Below are positions 9,355-19,815 of a DNA stretch of 64,000 nucleotides, piece after piece. This stretch comes from Allocatelliglobosispora scoriae (GTDB lineage Bacteria; Actinomycetota; Actinomycetes; Mycobacteriales; Micromonosporaceae): the NCBI RefSeq assembly GCF_014204945.1, contig NZ_JACHMN010000002.1, forward strand, positions 3,557,001 through 3,621,000, given 5' to 3'. The notes under the pieces are model-generated. The model had not been told where the DNA came from and did not search any database. It saw only the letters and a program-made list of their open reading frames with translations. The position numbers and the translations under genes are program-made. The first letter of the stretch is position 1, and every line of letters begins with the position of its first letter.

Positions 9355-10227
9355 ATGCAACTCGGACTCATCGGCCTCGGCAAGATGGGCGGCAACATGC
9401 GCGACCGGCTGCGCGAGGCCGGTCACGAGGTCGTCGGCTTCGACCAGAACCCAGAGATCTCGGACGCGACCAGCCTGGACGACCTCATCGGCAAGCTGTC
9501 CGCGCCGCGCGTGGTCTGGGTGATGGTCCCGGCGGGCGTCACCGAGGCGACGATCGACCAGCTCGCGCCGCTGCTCAGCGCCGGTGACGTGGTCATCGAC
9601 GGCGGCAACTCCCGCTTCTCCGACGACGGTCCCCGGGCCGAGCGGCTCGGTGCCCTCGGCATCGGCTACGTCGACGCGGGTGTCTCGGGCGGCGTCTGGG
9701 GCAAGCAGAACGGCTACGCGCTGATGGTCGGCGGTGCCGACGAGCACGTCGCCCAGGCGATGCCGATCTTCGAGTCGCTCAAGCCCGAGGGCGAGTTCGG
9801 CTTCGTGCACGCGGGCGGCGTCGGTGCCGGTCACTACGCCAAGATGGTCCACAACGGTATTGAATACGGACTCATGCACGCCTACGCCGAGGGCTACGAG
9901 CTGCTGGAGAAGTCCGAGTTCGTCAAGGACGTGCCCGGGGTCTTCAAGTCGTGGCGTGAGGGCACGGTCGTCCGGTCCTGGCTGCTCGACCTGCTCGACC
10001 GGGCTCTCGACGAGGACCCCACCCTCGCCAGCCTGCGCGGTTACGCCGACGACACGGGCGAGGGCCGCTGGACCGTCGAGGAGGCGATCCGCCTGGCGGT
10101 GCCGATGCACGTCATCTCGGCCTCGCTCTTCGCCCGGTTCGAGTCGCGCCAGGAGGACTCGCCCGCGATGAAGGCGATCGCCGCCCTGCGCAACCAGTTC
10201 GGCGGCCACGCCATCCACAAGTCCTGA
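9355..10227 (+). CDS. gnd: 6-phosphogluconate dehydrogenase, decarboxylating (short form)
   Basis: 290 aa. The Rossmann fold starts [12 protein letters not shown] (GxGxMG), followed by [12 protein letters not shown], the substrate-site [10 protein letters not shown] and the catalytic region [19 protein letters not shown]. The enzyme oxidises 6-phosphogluconate to ribulose-5-phosphate with CO2 release. The roughly 300-aa length is the GntZ-like form common in actinobacteria, where the gene lies between dnaN and recF as here. It ends one base before recF. Confidence 0.94.
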   Translation: MQLGLIGLGKMGGNMRDRLREAGHEVVGFDQNPEISDATSLDDLIGKLSAPRVVWVMVPAGVTEATIDQLAPLLSAGDVVIDGGNSRFSDDGPRAERLGALGIGYVDAGVSGGVWGKQNGYALMVGGADEHVAQAMPIFESLKPEGEFGFVHAGGVGAGHYAKMVHNGIEYGLMHAYAEGYELLEKSEFVKDVPGVFKSWREGTVVRSWLLDLLDRALDEDPTLASLRGYADDTGEGRWTVEEAIRLAVPMHVISASLFARFESRQEDSPAMKAIAALRNQFGGHAIHKS

Positions 10228-10228
10228 C

Positions 10229-11338
10229 ATGTACGTTCGCCGGCTGGAGCTCGTCGACATCCGCTCCTACGCGAGCGTTGGCGTCGATCTCCAGCCGGGG
10301 GCCAACATCCTGGTCGGACCCAACGGCGTCGGCAAGACCAATCTCGTCGAGGCGCTGGGCTACGTCGCCACCCTCGCGAGTCACCGCGTCTCCAACGACG
10401 CGCCCCTGGTCCGGTCGGGTGCGGCGACCGGGGTGATCCGGTGCGCCATCGTCCACGACCATCGCGAGCTGATGGTCGAGCTCGAGATCGTCCCCGGCAA
10501 GGCCAACCGAGCGCGCCTCGGCCGCTCCCCGGTCCGCCGGGCCCGCGACATCCTCGGCGCGCTGCGGCTCGTGCTCTTCGCACCCGAGGACCTCTCCCTC
10601 GTCCGGGGCGACCCCGCCGAGCGTCGCCGTTACCTCGACGACCTGCTGATCCAGCGCCAGCCCCGGTTCGCCGGGGTGCGTGCCGACTACGAGCGCGTCC
10701 TCAAGCAGCGCAATGCCCTGCTGCGGACCGCCTACCTGTCGCGCAAGGTCGCCAAGGCGGCCGGTGACCTCTCCACGCTCGACGTCTGGGATCACCACCT
10801 CGCCGATTACGGCGCCGAGCTGCTGCAGGGCCGGCTCGCCCTCGTCGCCGCGCTCGCACCCCACCTCGCCAAGTCCTACGACGCGGTCGCCGAGGGCAAG
10901 GGGAGTGCTCACCTGACCTATAAGGGGACGGTGGCGGAGCCGACGCGCGAGGCACTGCTCGCCGCGCTCGCCGAGGCCCGCAAGTCCGAGGTCGAGCGGG
11001 GAGTCACCCTGGTCGGCCCGCACCGCGACGACCTCGCTTTCGGCCTGGGCGAGCTGCCGGTCAAGGGCTACGCGAGCCACGGCGAGTCCTGGTCGTTCGC
11101 CCTCGCGCTGCGGCTCGCCGCCTATGACCTGCTCCGAGCCGACGGAATCGAGCCGATCCTGGTGCTCGACGATGTCTTCGCCGAGCTCGACACCGGTCGG
11201 CGGGAGCGGCTCGCCGGTCTCGTCGGCGACGCCGCCCAGGTGCTGGTCACCTGCGCGGTCGGTGCGGACGTGCCGCCGTCACTCGGTGGATCCTGGTATT
11301 CCGTCCGCCCCGGAGAGGTGCTGCGTGACGAGCGCTGA
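10229..11338 (+). CDS. recF: DNA replication/repair protein RecF
   Basis: 369 aa SMC-like ABC ATPase that helps load RecA at gapped DNA. Walker [15 protein letters not shown] is near residues 29-42; the signature and Walker B region reads [12 protein letters not shown] near the C-terminus. It starts [15 protein letters not shown], one base after the gnd stop, and overlaps the next gene by 14 bp, giving a tight gnd-recF-DUF721 unit. Confidence 0.96.
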   Translation: MYVRRLELVDIRSYASVGVDLQPGANILVGPNGVGKTNLVEALGYVATLASHRVSNDAPLVRSGAATGVIRCAIVHDHRELMVELEIVPGKANRARLGRSPVRRARDILGALRLVLFAPEDLSLVRGDPAERRRYLDDLLIQRQPRFAGVRADYERVLKQRNALLRTAYLSRKVAKAAGDLSTLDVWDHHLADYGAELLQGRLALVAALAPHLAKSYDAVAEGKGSAHLTYKGTVAEPTREALLAALAEARKSEVERGVTLVGPHRDDLAFGLGELPVKGYASHGESWSFALALRLAAYDLLRADGIEPILVLDDVFAELDTGRRERLAGLVGDAAQVLVTCAVGADVPPSLGGSWYSVRPGEVLRDER

Positions 11339-11852
11339 GAAGTCGACACCTGAGCCCTTGCCCGCCAATGTCAAGGGCCCGGAGCTCGCTCGCGCCGTCC
11401 TGGACGCAGCTCAGAAGCGCAGGCTGGCGGCGGGTCGGCGTACCCCCGACAAGAAGGACTTCCGACCGCGCGGCTATAGCGGCGCTGGCCCCGACCCCCG
11501 CGACCCGGCGCTCTTCGGCGATGTTCTCGCCAAGCTGCTGAAGTCGCGGGGCTGGCAGCAGCCCGCGGCCGAGGGCCGGGTCTTCGGCGCCTGGGAGAAG
11601 GTGGTCGGGCCGGACATCGCGGCGCACTGCCGCCCGATCAAGCTGGAGGAGAAGGAGCTGACCGTGGAGGCCGAGTCGACGGCCTGGGCGACGCAGCTCC
11701 GCATGCTCTCCGGTCGGATCATCAAGAGCATCGCCGCCGAGGTCGGCCACAACGTCGTGATCAAGCTGAGAATCCACGGCCCGGCTGCGCCGTCGTGGTC
11801 CCGTGGGCCGCTCCGGGTGAAGGGAAACGGCCCCGGCGACACCTATGGCTGA
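11325..11852 (+). CDS. DUF721 (DciA-like) protein
   Basis: 175 aa from a GTG at 11325 ([11 protein letters not shown]). A disordered basic N-terminal half with a [11 protein letters not shown] patch is followed by the DUF721 domain (about 75-160: [34 protein letters not shown]). Proteins of this family between recF and gyrB are conserved in actinobacteria; DUF721 members include DciA, which loads replicative helicase. A helicase-loading role is inference from family and place. The start overlaps the recF end and has an upstream GGAGAGG. Confidence 0.9.
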   Translation: MTSAEKSTPEPLPANVKGPELARAVLDAAQKRRLAAGRRTPDKKDFRPRGYSGAGPDPRDPALFGDVLAKLLKSRGWQQPAAEGRVFGAWEKVVGPDIAAHCRPIKLEEKELTVEAESTAWATQLRMLSGRIIKSIAAEVGHNVVIKLRIHGPAAPSWSRGPLRVKGNGPGDTYG

Positions 11853-11921
11853 GGAGAGCCCGGTCGGTATGTGCGGCGCCTGGTCGGCTGAGCGAAGCCG
11901 CCGCACCGCCGGAGGCGGTGC

Positions 11922-12476
11922 CTAAAACTCTGCGTAGACGGCGAAGCCCTTGTCGGCGCAGCGGCGGTAGAAGCTGGCCAGCACCGACAGCTCGGAGAGC
12001 GGAAAGCTCCACTGCGGCGTGCCGCCCTCCTCGTCGAGGAGCGAGGTGAGCCGACCGTCAAGCCAGTTGAGCTGCTGCTCGGCGAGGCGTGCTCCGCTCA
12101 GGGCGGACTTCAGGACCGCCGCGACCGTCTCGAACGTGACGGTCTCGCCGTGGGGGGCATGACCCGCCACGAACTTCTCCAGCCCGCCGGCGATCCAGGC
12201 ACAGGTGTCCGGGTCGATGACCGGGTCCTCGTCCTCCGCCGCGGCTTCTGTCGCATAGAGGACACCGCCGAGGCCGAGGAGCAGGTCCACCAGCTCGGTG
12301 TAGGCGGTGGCGCGCACCGTGCCGGTCCGTGCGATGTGCCCCGCGAGCGCCGCCGTCGGTGCCGCGGTGGCGGCCGTCTCGGCGATCTCGGCGAAGTCGA
12401 CGAACTCGGCCGGGGCGACCGGGTCATAGAACCGGCCGGTCGCCGGCCACTGCACGGCGACGTTGTCCAGCCCCAT
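11922..12476 (-). CDS. Conserved hypothetical protein opposite gyrB
   Basis: 184 aa from the ATG at 12476 (MGLDNVAVQWPATGRFYDP); an upstream in-frame extension is Arg-rich and unlikely. Cytoplasmic, acidic and mostly helical, with no signal peptide or membrane segment; the C-terminus reads ASFYRRCADKGFAVYAEF. I do not recognise a named family. It is divergent from gyrB and convergent with the DUF721 gene. Codon use is like its neighbours, so it looks real. Confidence 0.75.
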   Translation of the reverse strand: MGLDNVAVQWPATGRFYDPVAPAEFVDFAEIAETAATAAPTAALAGHIARTGTVRATAYTELVDLLLGLGGVLYATEAAAEDEDPVIDPDTCAWIAGGLEKFVAGHAPHGETVTFETVAAVLKSALSGARLAEQQLNWLDGRLTSLLDEEGGTPQWSFPLSELSVLASFYRRCADKGFAVYAEF

Positions 12477-12769
12477 CTCACAGCCCTTTCGTAGAGCCCT
12501 GCGCAAGTTTTGCGCGAACGGCAGGAAACTACGGCATAAGGCCGACAACGCGCGACCCCCGGACGGGCAGAGTCTTCTCTGACGCCTCATCGCGACCGGG
12601 TCACAGGTGTTCGTGCGTGGGGGGAGTTGCGGCCGGGCGATTTTGAGGCCCTACGGGGCTGTCAGGTGCCCGCACGGTGGTGTGGACGCGTGCTTGTCGG
12701 TCCAACCAAGTAGGATGTCGACGGGCCGAAGGCCTAAGACGTACGAGCGGGACAAGAGAGGGACGACGC
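12477..12769. promoter_or_regulatory. Divergent promoter region before gyrB
   Basis: 293 bp between the hypothetical gene (minus) and gyrB (plus). It contains a small hairpin GCGCAA-GTT-TTGCGC (12501-12515) flanked by CGTAG/CTACG, and a -10-like TAGGAT at 12711-12716 before gyrB. I find no open frame with coding character and no perfect DnaA box here. Confidence 0.45.
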
Positions 12770-14707
12770 GTGAGCGCGAAACAACCCCAGGACAACTACA
12801 CCGCATCCTCCCTAGTAGCCCTCGAGGGTCTGGAGGCGGTGCGCAAGCGGCCGGGCATGTATATCGGCTCGACGGGCGAGCGGGGTCTGCACCACCTCGT
12901 GTGGGAAGTGGTCGACAACTCGGTCGACGAGGCGCTCGCCGGGTTCTGCGACACCATCGAGGTCTCCATCCTCGCTGATGGCGGCGTGCGGGTCGTCGAC
13001 AACGGTCGTGGCATCCCGGTCGACATCCACCCCAAGCTCAAGAAGTCCGGCGTCGAGGTGGCCCTCACCCAGCTGCACGCCGGCGGCAAGTTCGAAGGCA
13101 AGGCCTACGCGGTCTCCGGCGGTCTGCACGGCGTCGGCATCTCCGTGGTCAACGCCCTCTCCACGCGCGTCGAGATCGAGGTCCGCAAGGCCGGCTTCCA
13201 CTGGTTCCAGTCGTTCGCCAACACGAAGGCCGTCGCCGACCTGACCAAGGGCGAGCCGACCAACCTGACCGGCACGACCGTGACGTTCTGGCCGGACCCG
13301 ACGATCTTCGAGACCACCGAGTTCGTCTTCGAGACGATCTACCGGCGGATCCAGGAGATGGCGTTCCTCAACCGGGGCCTCACCATCCAGCTGCGCGACG
13401 AGCGCGGCGAGGAGGTCCGCGACGTCACCTTCTGCTACAAGAACGGCATCTCGGACTTCGTCCGTCACCTCAACCAGACCAAGAGCCCGATCCACAAGTC
13501 CGTGGTCGAGTTTATGGCCGACGGCGAGGGCATGTCCCTCGAGGTGGCGATGCAGTGGAACGAGTCCTACGGCGAGTCGGTCTACACGTTCGCCAACACG
13601 ATCAACACCCACGAGGGTGGTACGCACGAGGAAGGCTTCCGTGCGGCGCTGACGACGATCGTCAACAAATACGGCAGCGACAAGAAGATCCTCAAGGGTG
13701 ACGAGAAGCTCTCGGGCGAGGACATCCGGGAGGGGCTCGCCGCGATCGTCTCGGTGAAGCTCTCCAACCCGCAGTTCGAGGGTCAGACCAAGACCAAGCT
13801 CGGTAACACCGAGGTCAAGGGTTTCGTGCAGAAGGTCGCCAACGAGTGGCTGGCGGACTGGCTGGAGCGCAACCCGGCCGAGGCGCGGACCATCATCACG
13901 AAGGCCTCCCAGGCGGCCCGGGCGCGCATCGCCGCTGCTCAGGCTCGCAAGCTGGCCCGCCGCAAGTCGCTGCTGGAGTCCGGTTCGATGCCGGGCAAGC
14001 TCGCCGACTGCCAGTCGACCGATCCCCGGGTCAGTGAGCTCTTCATCGTCGAGGGTGACTCCGCCGGTGGTTCGGCGAAGCAGGGTCGTGACCCCCGGGT
14101 GCAGGCGATCCTGCCGATCCGCGGCAAGATTCTCAACGTCGAGAAGGCCCGCATCGACCGCGTGCTCAAGAACAACGAGGTCCAGGCGCTGATCACCGCC
14201 CTGGGCACCGGCATTCACGACGAGTTCGACATCGAGAAGCTGCGCTACCACAAGGTGGTGCTGATGGCCGACGCCGACGTCGACGGCCAGCACATCCAGA
14301 CCCTGCTGCTCACGCTGCTCTTCCGCTTCATGCGGCCGCTCGTGGAGCTCGGTCACATCTACCTGGCCGCGCCGCCCCTGTTCAAGATCAAGTGGAACAA
14401 GAAGGGCGACGACTTCCAGTACGCCTACTCCGACCGCGAGCGTGATGGCCTCATCGCGCTGCGCCAGGAGAAGAAGGCCAACGCCAAGCCGGACGACATC
14501 CAGCGGTTCAAGGGTCTGGGCGAGATGAACTACCCGGAGCTGTGGGAGACGACGATGGACCCCGGCACCCGGACGCTTCGCCAAGTAACTCTCGATGATG
14601 CTGCAACCGCGGACGAGTTGTTCAGCGTATTGATGGGCGAGGACGTCGAAGCTCGGCGGTCGTTCATCCAGCGCAACGCCAAAGACGTGCGCTTCCTGGA
14701 CATCTGA
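12770..14707 (+). CDS. gyrB: DNA gyrase subunit B
   Basis: 645 aa from a GTG at 12770 ([33 protein letters not shown]). The GHKL ATPase domain has [10 protein letters not shown] and [14 protein letters not shown]; the transducer follows, then the TOPRIM domain with EGDSAGGSA (from about 428) and the metal-binding DADVDGQH. The C-terminal [10 protein letters not shown] is diagnostic. With GyrA it introduces negative supercoils. Upstream GAGAGGGA fits a ribosome-binding site. Confidence 0.98.
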   Translation: MSAKQPQDNYTASSLVALEGLEAVRKRPGMYIGSTGERGLHHLVWEVVDNSVDEALAGFCDTIEVSILADGGVRVVDNGRGIPVDIHPKLKKSGVEVALTQLHAGGKFEGKAYAVSGGLHGVGISVVNALSTRVEIEVRKAGFHWFQSFANTKAVADLTKGEPTNLTGTTVTFWPDPTIFETTEFVFETIYRRIQEMAFLNRGLTIQLRDERGEEVRDVTFCYKNGISDFVRHLNQTKSPIHKSVVEFMADGEGMSLEVAMQWNESYGESVYTFANTINTHEGGTHEEGFRAALTTIVNKYGSDKKILKGDEKLSGEDIREGLAAIVSVKLSNPQFEGQTKTKLGNTEVKGFVQKVANEWLADWLERNPAEARTIITKASQAARARIAAAQARKLARRKSLLESGSMPGKLADCQSTDPRVSELFIVEGDSAGGSAKQGRDPRVQAILPIRGKILNVEKARIDRVLKNNEVQALITALGTGIHDEFDIEKLRYHKVVLMADADVDGQHIQTLLLTLLFRFMRPLVELGHIYLAAPPLFKIKWNKKGDDFQYAYSDRERDGLIALRQEKKANAKPDDIQRFKGLGEMNYPELWETTMDPGTRTLRQVTLDDAATADELFSVLMGEDVEARRSFIQRNAKDVRFLDI

Positions 14708-14750
14708 CCCGTTCGCCGACGTTCATCTTTTAACCTGAGGACTAAGAAAC

Positions 14751-17288
14751 GTGACTGAGACTCCGTTCGAGGAGAACTCCGATACACCGGCGCCCATCGA
14801 CGGCGAGCCGGTGCTCGGTATTGAGGACCACGGGGCCGGCGGCCGGGTCGTGCCGGTGGGTCTCGAAGTGGAGATGCAGCGGTCGTACCTCGACTACGCC
14901 ATGAGCGTGATCGTGGGCCGGGCGCTCCCGGATGTCCGGGACGGCCTGAAGCCCGTGCACCGCAAGATCCTCTACGCCATGTACGACGGCGGCTTCCGTC
15001 CCGACCGCGGCTACTTCAAGTGCGCCCGTGTCGTCGGCGAGGTCATGGGCAACTACCACCCGCACGGTGACTCCTCGATCTACGACGCGATGGTCCGCAT
15101 GGCCCAGCCGTGGTCGCTGCGCTACCCGCTGATCGACGGCAACGGCAACTTCGGCTCCGCGGGCAACGACCCCGCCGCCGCCATGCGTTACACGGAGTGC
15201 CGGCTCTTCCCGCTCGCCATGGAGCTCCTGCGTGACATCGACGAGGACACCGTCGACATGCAGCCGAACTATGACGGCCGTAACCAGGAGCCGACGATCC
15301 TGCCGGCCCGCTTCCCGAACCTGCTGGTCAACGGCTCCGAGGGTATCGCGGTCGGCATGGCGACCAAGATCCCGCCGCACAACCTGCGCGAGGTCTGCGC
15401 CGCCGTCCAGTGGTCGCTGGCGAACCCGGAGGCCGACGAGGCCGAGACCCTCGATCACGTCCTGACGATCATCAAGGGCCCGGACTTCCCGACCAGGGGA
15501 ATGATCGTCGGGCTCCAGGCGATCGAGGAGGCCTACCGGACCGGCCGCGGTTCGATCCGGATGCGGGCGGTCGTCGACGTCGAGGAGGACAAGCGCGGTC
15601 GCGCCTGCCTCGTCGTGTCGGAGCTGCCCTACCAGGTCAACCCCGACAACCTCGCCGAGCGCATCGCCGACCTGATCAAGGAGGGCAAGCTCGTCGGGAT
15701 CGCCGACATCCGTGATGAGTCCTCCGGGCGTACCGGCATGCGCATCGTCCTGGTCCTGAAGCGCGACGCGGTCGCCAAGGTCGTGCTGAACAACCTCTAC
15801 AAGCACACCCAGCTCCAGGAGACCTTCGGCGCCAACATGCTGGCCCTGGTCGACGGGGTTCCGCGCACGCTCAACATCGCGCAGTTCATCCGCCACTACG
15901 TGGTGCACCAGATCGAGGTCATCACCCGGCGGACGGCCTTCCGGCTGCGCAAGGCCGAGGAGCGCGCCCACATCCTGCGCGGTCTCGTCAAGGCGCTGGA
16001 CCTGCTCGACGAGGTCATCGCCCTGATCCGGCGGTCGCCCACGGTCGACGAGGCGCGCCAGGGCCTGATGCAGCTCCTGGAGATCGACGAGATCCAGTCG
16101 ACGGCGATCCTCGACATGCAGCTGCGGCGCCTCGCCGCGCTGGAGCGTCAGAAGATCATCGACGAGCTCGCCAAGATCGAGCTGGAGATCGCCGACCTCA
16201 AGGACATCCTCGCCAAGCCCGAGCGGCAGCGGCAGATCGTCTCCGAGGAGCTCACCGAGATCAGCAACAAGTGGGGCGACGAGCGTCGTACCAAGATCAT
16301 CCCGTTCGACGGCGAGGTCTCCATGGAGGACCTCATCGCCCGTGAGGACGTGGTTGTCACGATCACCCGCACCGGGTACGCCAAACGGACAAAAGCTGAC
16401 CTTTACCGCTCGCAGAAGCGCGGCGGCAAGGGCGTCTCCGGTGCCTCGCTGCGCCAGGACGACATCGTCAGCCACTTCTTCGTCTGCTCGACGCACGACT
16501 GGATCCTCTTCTTCACCAACAAGGGCCGGGTCTACCGTGCCAAGGCGTACGAGTTGCCGGAGGCGTCTCGCGTCGCCAAGGGCCAGCACGTCGCCAACCT
16601 GCTCGCCTTCCAGCCGGACGAGCAGATCGCCCAGGTGATCGAGATCCAGAACTACCAGGTGGCCCCATACCTGGTGCTGGCGACGAAGTCCGGTCTGGTG
16701 AAGAAGACGGCTCTGACGGACTTCGACTCCAACCGGACGGGTGGCATCATCGCCATCAACCTGAAGGACGATGATGAGCTGGTGGGTGCAGCTCTGATCT
16801 CCTCGGAGAACGATCTGCTCCTCGTCAGCAAGCACGCTCAGGCGATCCGCTTCAACGCGACCGACGAGGCACTGCGGCCCATGGGCCGGGCCACGTCGGG
16901 CGTGATCGGCATGCGGTTCGGCGACGGCGACGAGCTCCTCGCCATGGAGGTCGTGATCGGAGATATGGACGTTTTGGTCGCCACGAACGGCGGTTATGCC
17001 AAGCGGACGCCGATCGACGAATATCCTGTGCAGGGTCGGGGTGGTAAGGGCGTATTGACCGCGAAGATCACGGAACGCCGTGGCGCGTTGGTCGGTGCGG
17101 TCGTTATCAGCCCAGAGGATGAGCTCTTCGCCATCACCAGCAACGGCGGCGTCATACGAACTCCGGTGAAGCCTGTACGTCGCACGCGAGATCGGAACAC
17201 AATGGGTGTCAAGCTCATGGACCTCCCAGAGGGCGTAACTCTCGTCGCAATTGCACGCAATGCAGACGAGCCGGACGAACAGGACTAG
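14751..17288 (+). CDS. gyrA: DNA gyrase subunit A
   Basis: 845 aa from a GTG at 14751. The breakage-reunion domain carries the catalytic Tyr at about 147 (RYTE) and the quinolone-determining region [17 protein letters not shown]. The GyrA box QKRGGKG (near 558) is present, so this is gyrase and not topoisomerase IV; six beta-propeller blades follow. No resistance-type change is obvious in the QRDR. It lies 43 bp after gyrB and 3 bp before the DUF3566 gene, so probably in one operon. Confidence 0.98.
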   Translation: MTETPFEENSDTPAPIDGEPVLGIEDHGAGGRVVPVGLEVEMQRSYLDYAMSVIVGRALPDVRDGLKPVHRKILYAMYDGGFRPDRGYFKCARVVGEVMGNYHPHGDSSIYDAMVRMAQPWSLRYPLIDGNGNFGSAGNDPAAAMRYTECRLFPLAMELLRDIDEDTVDMQPNYDGRNQEPTILPARFPNLLVNGSEGIAVGMATKIPPHNLREVCAAVQWSLANPEADEAETLDHVLTIIKGPDFPTRGMIVGLQAIEEAYRTGRGSIRMRAVVDVEEDKRGRACLVVSELPYQVNPDNLAERIADLIKEGKLVGIADIRDESSGRTGMRIVLVLKRDAVAKVVLNNLYKHTQLQETFGANMLALVDGVPRTLNIAQFIRHYVVHQIEVITRRTAFRLRKAEERAHILRGLVKALDLLDEVIALIRRSPTVDEARQGLMQLLEIDEIQSTAILDMQLRRLAALERQKIIDELAKIELEIADLKDILAKPERQRQIVSEELTEISNKWGDERRTKIIPFDGEVSMEDLIAREDVVVTITRTGYAKRTKADLYRSQKRGGKGVSGASLRQDDIVSHFFVCSTHDWILFFTNKGRVYRAKAYELPEASRVAKGQHVANLLAFQPDEQIAQVIEIQNYQVAPYLVLATKSGLVKKTALTDFDSNRTGGIIAINLKDDDELVGAALISSENDLLLVSKHAQAIRFNATDEALRPMGRATSGVIGMRFGDGDELLAMEVVIGDMDVLVATNGGYAKRTPIDEYPVQGRGGKGVLTAKITERRGALVGAVVISPEDELFAITSNGGVIRTPVKPVRRTRDRNTMGVKLMDLPEGVTLVAIARNADEPDEQD

Positions 17289-17291
17289 TGG

Positions 17292-18092
17292 ATGACGGAG
17301 ACACAGGCGATGTCGGGGGCCGCGGGGACCCCGGCGAACCCGGTCGAGGAGGAGGGCACCGTCAGCGGTGCTTCCGCGACCGGCCGGGCGGCAGTCGGCC
17401 GTGCAACAGTCCCCGCCGAGAGCACCACCACGTCAGCCAGCCCGAGTGGCGCCTCGACCTCGACTGAGGCCGAGTCCCCGTCACAGGTGTTGGCCGAGTC
17501 GAGCTCGACCACGTTCAGCCGACCTCCCGGCATCGCGCCGCCGGAGCCGGATGGCGAGGTGACCTCGACCAGCCGCACCGGCTCGGTCGCAGGTTCCGAG
17601 ACGGCGACGGGTGGCAAGTCCGCCCTGAAGTCCGTCACGGCAGCCGGCCAGCTCGGCGCGGCGCGAGTCACGGAGGCCGTCCGGGCAGCGCGCTCCAACG
17701 TCACTTCGGCTGCCTCGCGTGGCCCCCGACGCGCGCGGCTCGCCCTCAAGCGGATCGACCCGTGGTCGGTGATGAAGTTCTCGTTCGCCGTGTCGCTGGT
17801 CCTGTTCCTCGTGATCATCGTGGCGACCGCCGTGCTCTACCTGGCGCTCGACGCGATGCACGTCTTCGACTCGATCAACGGCAGCCTCGGCGAGCTGATC
17901 CAGTCGGGTGGCGGCACGAACGCCAACGGTGGCTTCCAGATCACCGCCGGTGGTGTCATCGGCACGTCAGCGCTGATCGGTGCGGTCAACGTGGTGCTCT
18001 TCACCGCGCTCGCCACGCTCTCCGCGTTCATCTACAACGTCTGTGCCGACCTGGTCGGCGGGATCGAAGTCACCCTCGCAGAGCGGGACTGA
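17292..18092 (+). CDS. DUF3566 membrane protein
   Basis: 266 aa. About 155 residues of Ala/Ser/Thr-rich disordered cytoplasmic sequence precede the DUF3566 domain (RLALKRIDPWSVMKFSFAVSL), which has two membrane segments (about 162-184 and 230-255) around an extracytoplasmic GGTNANGG loop. Homologues follow gyrA throughout actinobacteria (Rv0007 position) and are linked to polar growth. The function here is not shown by sequence. The start is 3 bp after gyrA. Confidence 0.93.
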   Translation: MTETQAMSGAAGTPANPVEEEGTVSGASATGRAAVGRATVPAESTTTSASPSGASTSTEAESPSQVLAESSSTTFSRPPGIAPPEPDGEVTSTSRTGSVAGSETATGGKSALKSVTAAGQLGAARVTEAVRAARSNVTSAASRGPRRARLALKRIDPWSVMKFSFAVSLVLFLVIIVATAVLYLALDAMHVFDSINGSLGELIQSGGGTNANGGFQITAGGVIGTSALIGAVNVVLFTALATLSAFIYNVCADLVGGIEVTLAERD

Positions 18093-18103
18093 CCTTCGTT
18101 GAC

Positions 18104-18134
18104 TGTGGCCGGGACGCTCAGCGTCCCGGCCACA
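18104..18134 (+). terminator. Intrinsic-type hairpin after gyrBA-DUF3566
   Basis: A perfect 14-bp stem (18104-18117 with 18121-18134, TGTGGCCGGGACGC and partner) with a 3-nt loop, 11 bp after the stop. No U-run follows, as is common for actinobacterial terminators. It also separates the operon from the tRNA-Ile gene. Confidence 0.85.
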
Positions 18135-18225
18135 ATCGTGCCTGGTGGAGGGCGTGCGGCGTGGCGAGGCGATACCGATTTGAGGACCGCCCGCCAAGTG
18201 CGGTAAGGTTCGTTGTCGCTGCAAC

Positions 18226-18299
18226 GGGGCTATAGCTCAGTCGGTTAGAGCGCAGAGCTGATAACTCTGAGGTCGATGGTTCGATTCCATCTAGCCCCA
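18226..18299 (+). tRNA. tRNA-Ile (anticodon GAT)
   Basis: 74 nt. The acceptor stem GGGGCTA (18226-18232) pairs with TAGCCCC (18292-18298), discriminator A at 18299. The D-loop has AGCTCAG..GGTTAGAG; the anticodon loop CTGATAA contains GAT; the T-arm has GGTTCGATTCC. No CCA is encoded. Position after gyrA is typical. Confidence 0.97.
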
Positions 18300-18338
18300 C
18301 TCACCCCGCCCGGCAAGACGCTGTTGAGGTGGATCTTT

Positions 18339-18467
18339 ATGTGGAAGAAGCTCCTGATCGTGGTCAGCGTCATCGGCGCAGCCGCCTTCATCGCCAAGAA
18401 GGTGAAGGACGCCAACGATGAGCGGGCCCTCTGGCACGAGGCCACCACGGCACCCGATCTTCGCTAG
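18339..18467 (+). CDS. DLW-39 family small membrane protein
   Basis: 42 aa, starting MWKKLLIVVSVIGAAAFIAKKVKD. One N-terminal hydrophobic segment (about 4-18) precedes a charged tail, NDERALWHEATTAPDLR. The Asp-Leu dipeptide near residue 40 at the end of a 39-42-aa protein, and its place between tRNA-Ile and tRNA-Ala, match the actinobacterial DLW-39 family. Function unknown. The start is preceded by GAGGTGG. Confidence 0.88.
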   Translation: MWKKLLIVVSVIGAAAFIAKKVKDANDERALWHEATTAPDLR

Positions 18468-18505
18468 CTTCTGATCGCCAATCCGGCCGGGGAGACCCGG
18501 CACCC

Positions 18506-18581
18506 GGGGCCTTAGCTCAATTGGCAGAGCACCGCCTTTGCAAGGCGGGGGTTAGGAGTTCGATTCTCCTAGGCTCCACCA
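18506..18581 (+). tRNA. tRNA-Ala (anticodon TGC)
   Basis: 76 nt including an encoded CCA (18579-18581). The acceptor GGGGCCT (18506-18512) pairs with AGGCTCC (18571-18577) with one G-T pair. The anticodon loop CTTTGCAAG has TGC, and the T-arm has AGTTCGATTCT. Confidence 0.97.
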
Positions 18582-18619
18582 GCTAGAACATTACGTGTAG
18601 CACTCCCCGATCCCGGGCA

Positions 18620-18694
18620 TGATCACGTGGTTTCCGGGAAATAACCCCCTCGTGGGCCCCTTGAGGGGCCAGTTTCCGGGAAACAGCGCGATCA
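18620..18694. repeat. Family A long hairpin, copy 1 (32-11-32)
   Basis: Imperfect inverted repeat with 32-nt arms (18620-18651 and 18663-18694) and an 11-nt loop. Each arm contains the inner palindrome TTTCCGGGAAA. The outer ends are TGATCRCG and the inner ends CCCCTC. It lies between tRNA-Ala and the 3' end of the minus-strand CapA-like gene. Copy 2, at 21373-21447, has exactly the same arm and loop lengths. Confidence 0.88.
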
Positions 18695-18711
18695 AGAGTC
18701 GTGGCGCATCG

Positions 18712-19785
18712 TCACCCGACCCCGCCGAGAGCGGTGATCCGCTTATAGGGAGCCGATCCGGGTGCCGGGAGCGTGAGCCGGTCCGGGTCGAGCTGCATCC
18801 AGACCGGGATCGCCTCGGCCGAGGTCGCGGTCCAGTGGCCCGGGGACGTCTCGGTGAAGGCGAACCGGGGCATGATGCCCTCGCGGTTGGCGTTGATCGG
18901 GTCGGCGTGGTGGGCCACCTGGTTGCCCATGCCGTAAGCGACCCACTTACCGTTGATCTTCGACATGGGCTGCACGACGTGGGCGTGGCAGCCGAGGATC
19001 AGGTCGATGTCGGGTGAGGCGAGCAGCTTGCGGGCCAGGTTGACCTGGGCGGAGCTCGGCTGGTGGGCGTATTCGGTGCCCCAGTGCAGGCTGACCACGA
19101 CGATCCCGGCACCGGCCGCGCGAGCACGATGCGCCTCGGCGAGGATCTCGTCGGCGTCGATGAGGTTGGCGATCCACTCCTTGCCCGCCGGACGTTTCAT
19201 GCCGTTGAAGCCATAGGTGTAGGAGAGCTGAGCGATCTTCACCCCGCGCACGTCGAGCAGGTTGGGCTTGGCGCGCTCGGCCGCGGTGCGAGCAGTGCCG
19301 GTGTGCGCGAGACCGATCCTGTCGAAGGCGTCGAGGGTGCGCTTGATGCCGTCCTGGCCGCCGTCGAGGCTGTGATTGGACGCGGTCGAGCACGTGTCGT
19401 AGCCGAGTTCGCGCAGCTCGGTGATGATCTGCGGCGGCACGAGGAAGTTGGGGTAACCCCGAAAGGGCCCGCCTGGTGGGGCGACCGGCGTCTCCAGGTG
19501 GCAGATCGCGAGATCACTGCTCTCGATCAGCGGCCGCACGGCGCCGAAGAGCGGCCCGAAGTCGTAGTCACGCCCGCCTCCGTCGCGCTTGGCCTGCGCC
19601 CACAGGTCGGGGTGCAGGAGCACGTCGCCCGAGCCGAGGATGGTGATGGTCCGCGGTGCCGCACCGGCCCGAGGCGTCGCGGGCGCCGCCCCGGTGGGCA
19701 CGACGCCCGTCGCCGCCGGCTCCGCTGTGCAGCCGGCCAGGGCAAAGATCAAGATCGCTGCGGCGGTACGCCTACCAAGCACCAC
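18712..19785 (-). CDS. CapA/PGA_cap-family lipoprotein
   Basis: 357 aa. A lipoprotein signal peptide (AAAILIFALAGC, lipobox Cys at about 19) and a short disordered linker precede the metallophosphatase-like CapA domain: GSGDVLLHPDLW, DLAICHLETPVAPPGG, TCSTASNHSLDGGQDGIKRTLDAF, VVSLHWGTEY and LGCHAHVVQP. Homologues are linked to poly-gamma-glutamate capsule synthesis, but no capB/capC genes are nearby, so the substrate is unknown. A paralogue with the same motifs lies at 42344-43504. Confidence 0.9.
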   Translation of the reverse strand: MVLGRRTAAAILIFALAGCTAEPAATGVVPTGAAPATPRAGAAPRTITILGSGDVLLHPDLWAQAKRDGGGRDYDFGPLFGAVRPLIESSDLAICHLETPVAPPGGPFRGYPNFLVPPQIITELRELGYDTCSTASNHSLDGGQDGIKRTLDAFDRIGLAHTGTARTAAERAKPNLLDVRGVKIAQLSYTYGFNGMKRPAGKEWIANLIDADEILAEAHRARAAGAGIVVVSLHWGTEYAHQPSSAQVNLARKLLASPDIDLILGCHAHVVQPMSKINGKWVAYGMGNQVAHHADPINANREGIMPRFAFTETSPGHWTATSAEAIPVWMQLDPDRLTLPAPGSAPYKRITALGGVG

Positions 19786-19815
19786 CGCACACTAGCGCGC
19801 AGCCGGCCCTCGTCC

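Noticed and set aside
12490-12533. Stem-loop with CGTAG/CTACG and GCGCAA/TTGCGC as another hairpin element
   Set aside because: Stems are short and interrupted and there is no long perfect arm; it may be an operator or leader structure.
18621-18632. Second parS-like site (contains TCACGTGG)
   Set aside because: Only the central CACGTG is shared; the flanks needed for ParB binding do not match, and it is part of a family A hairpin.
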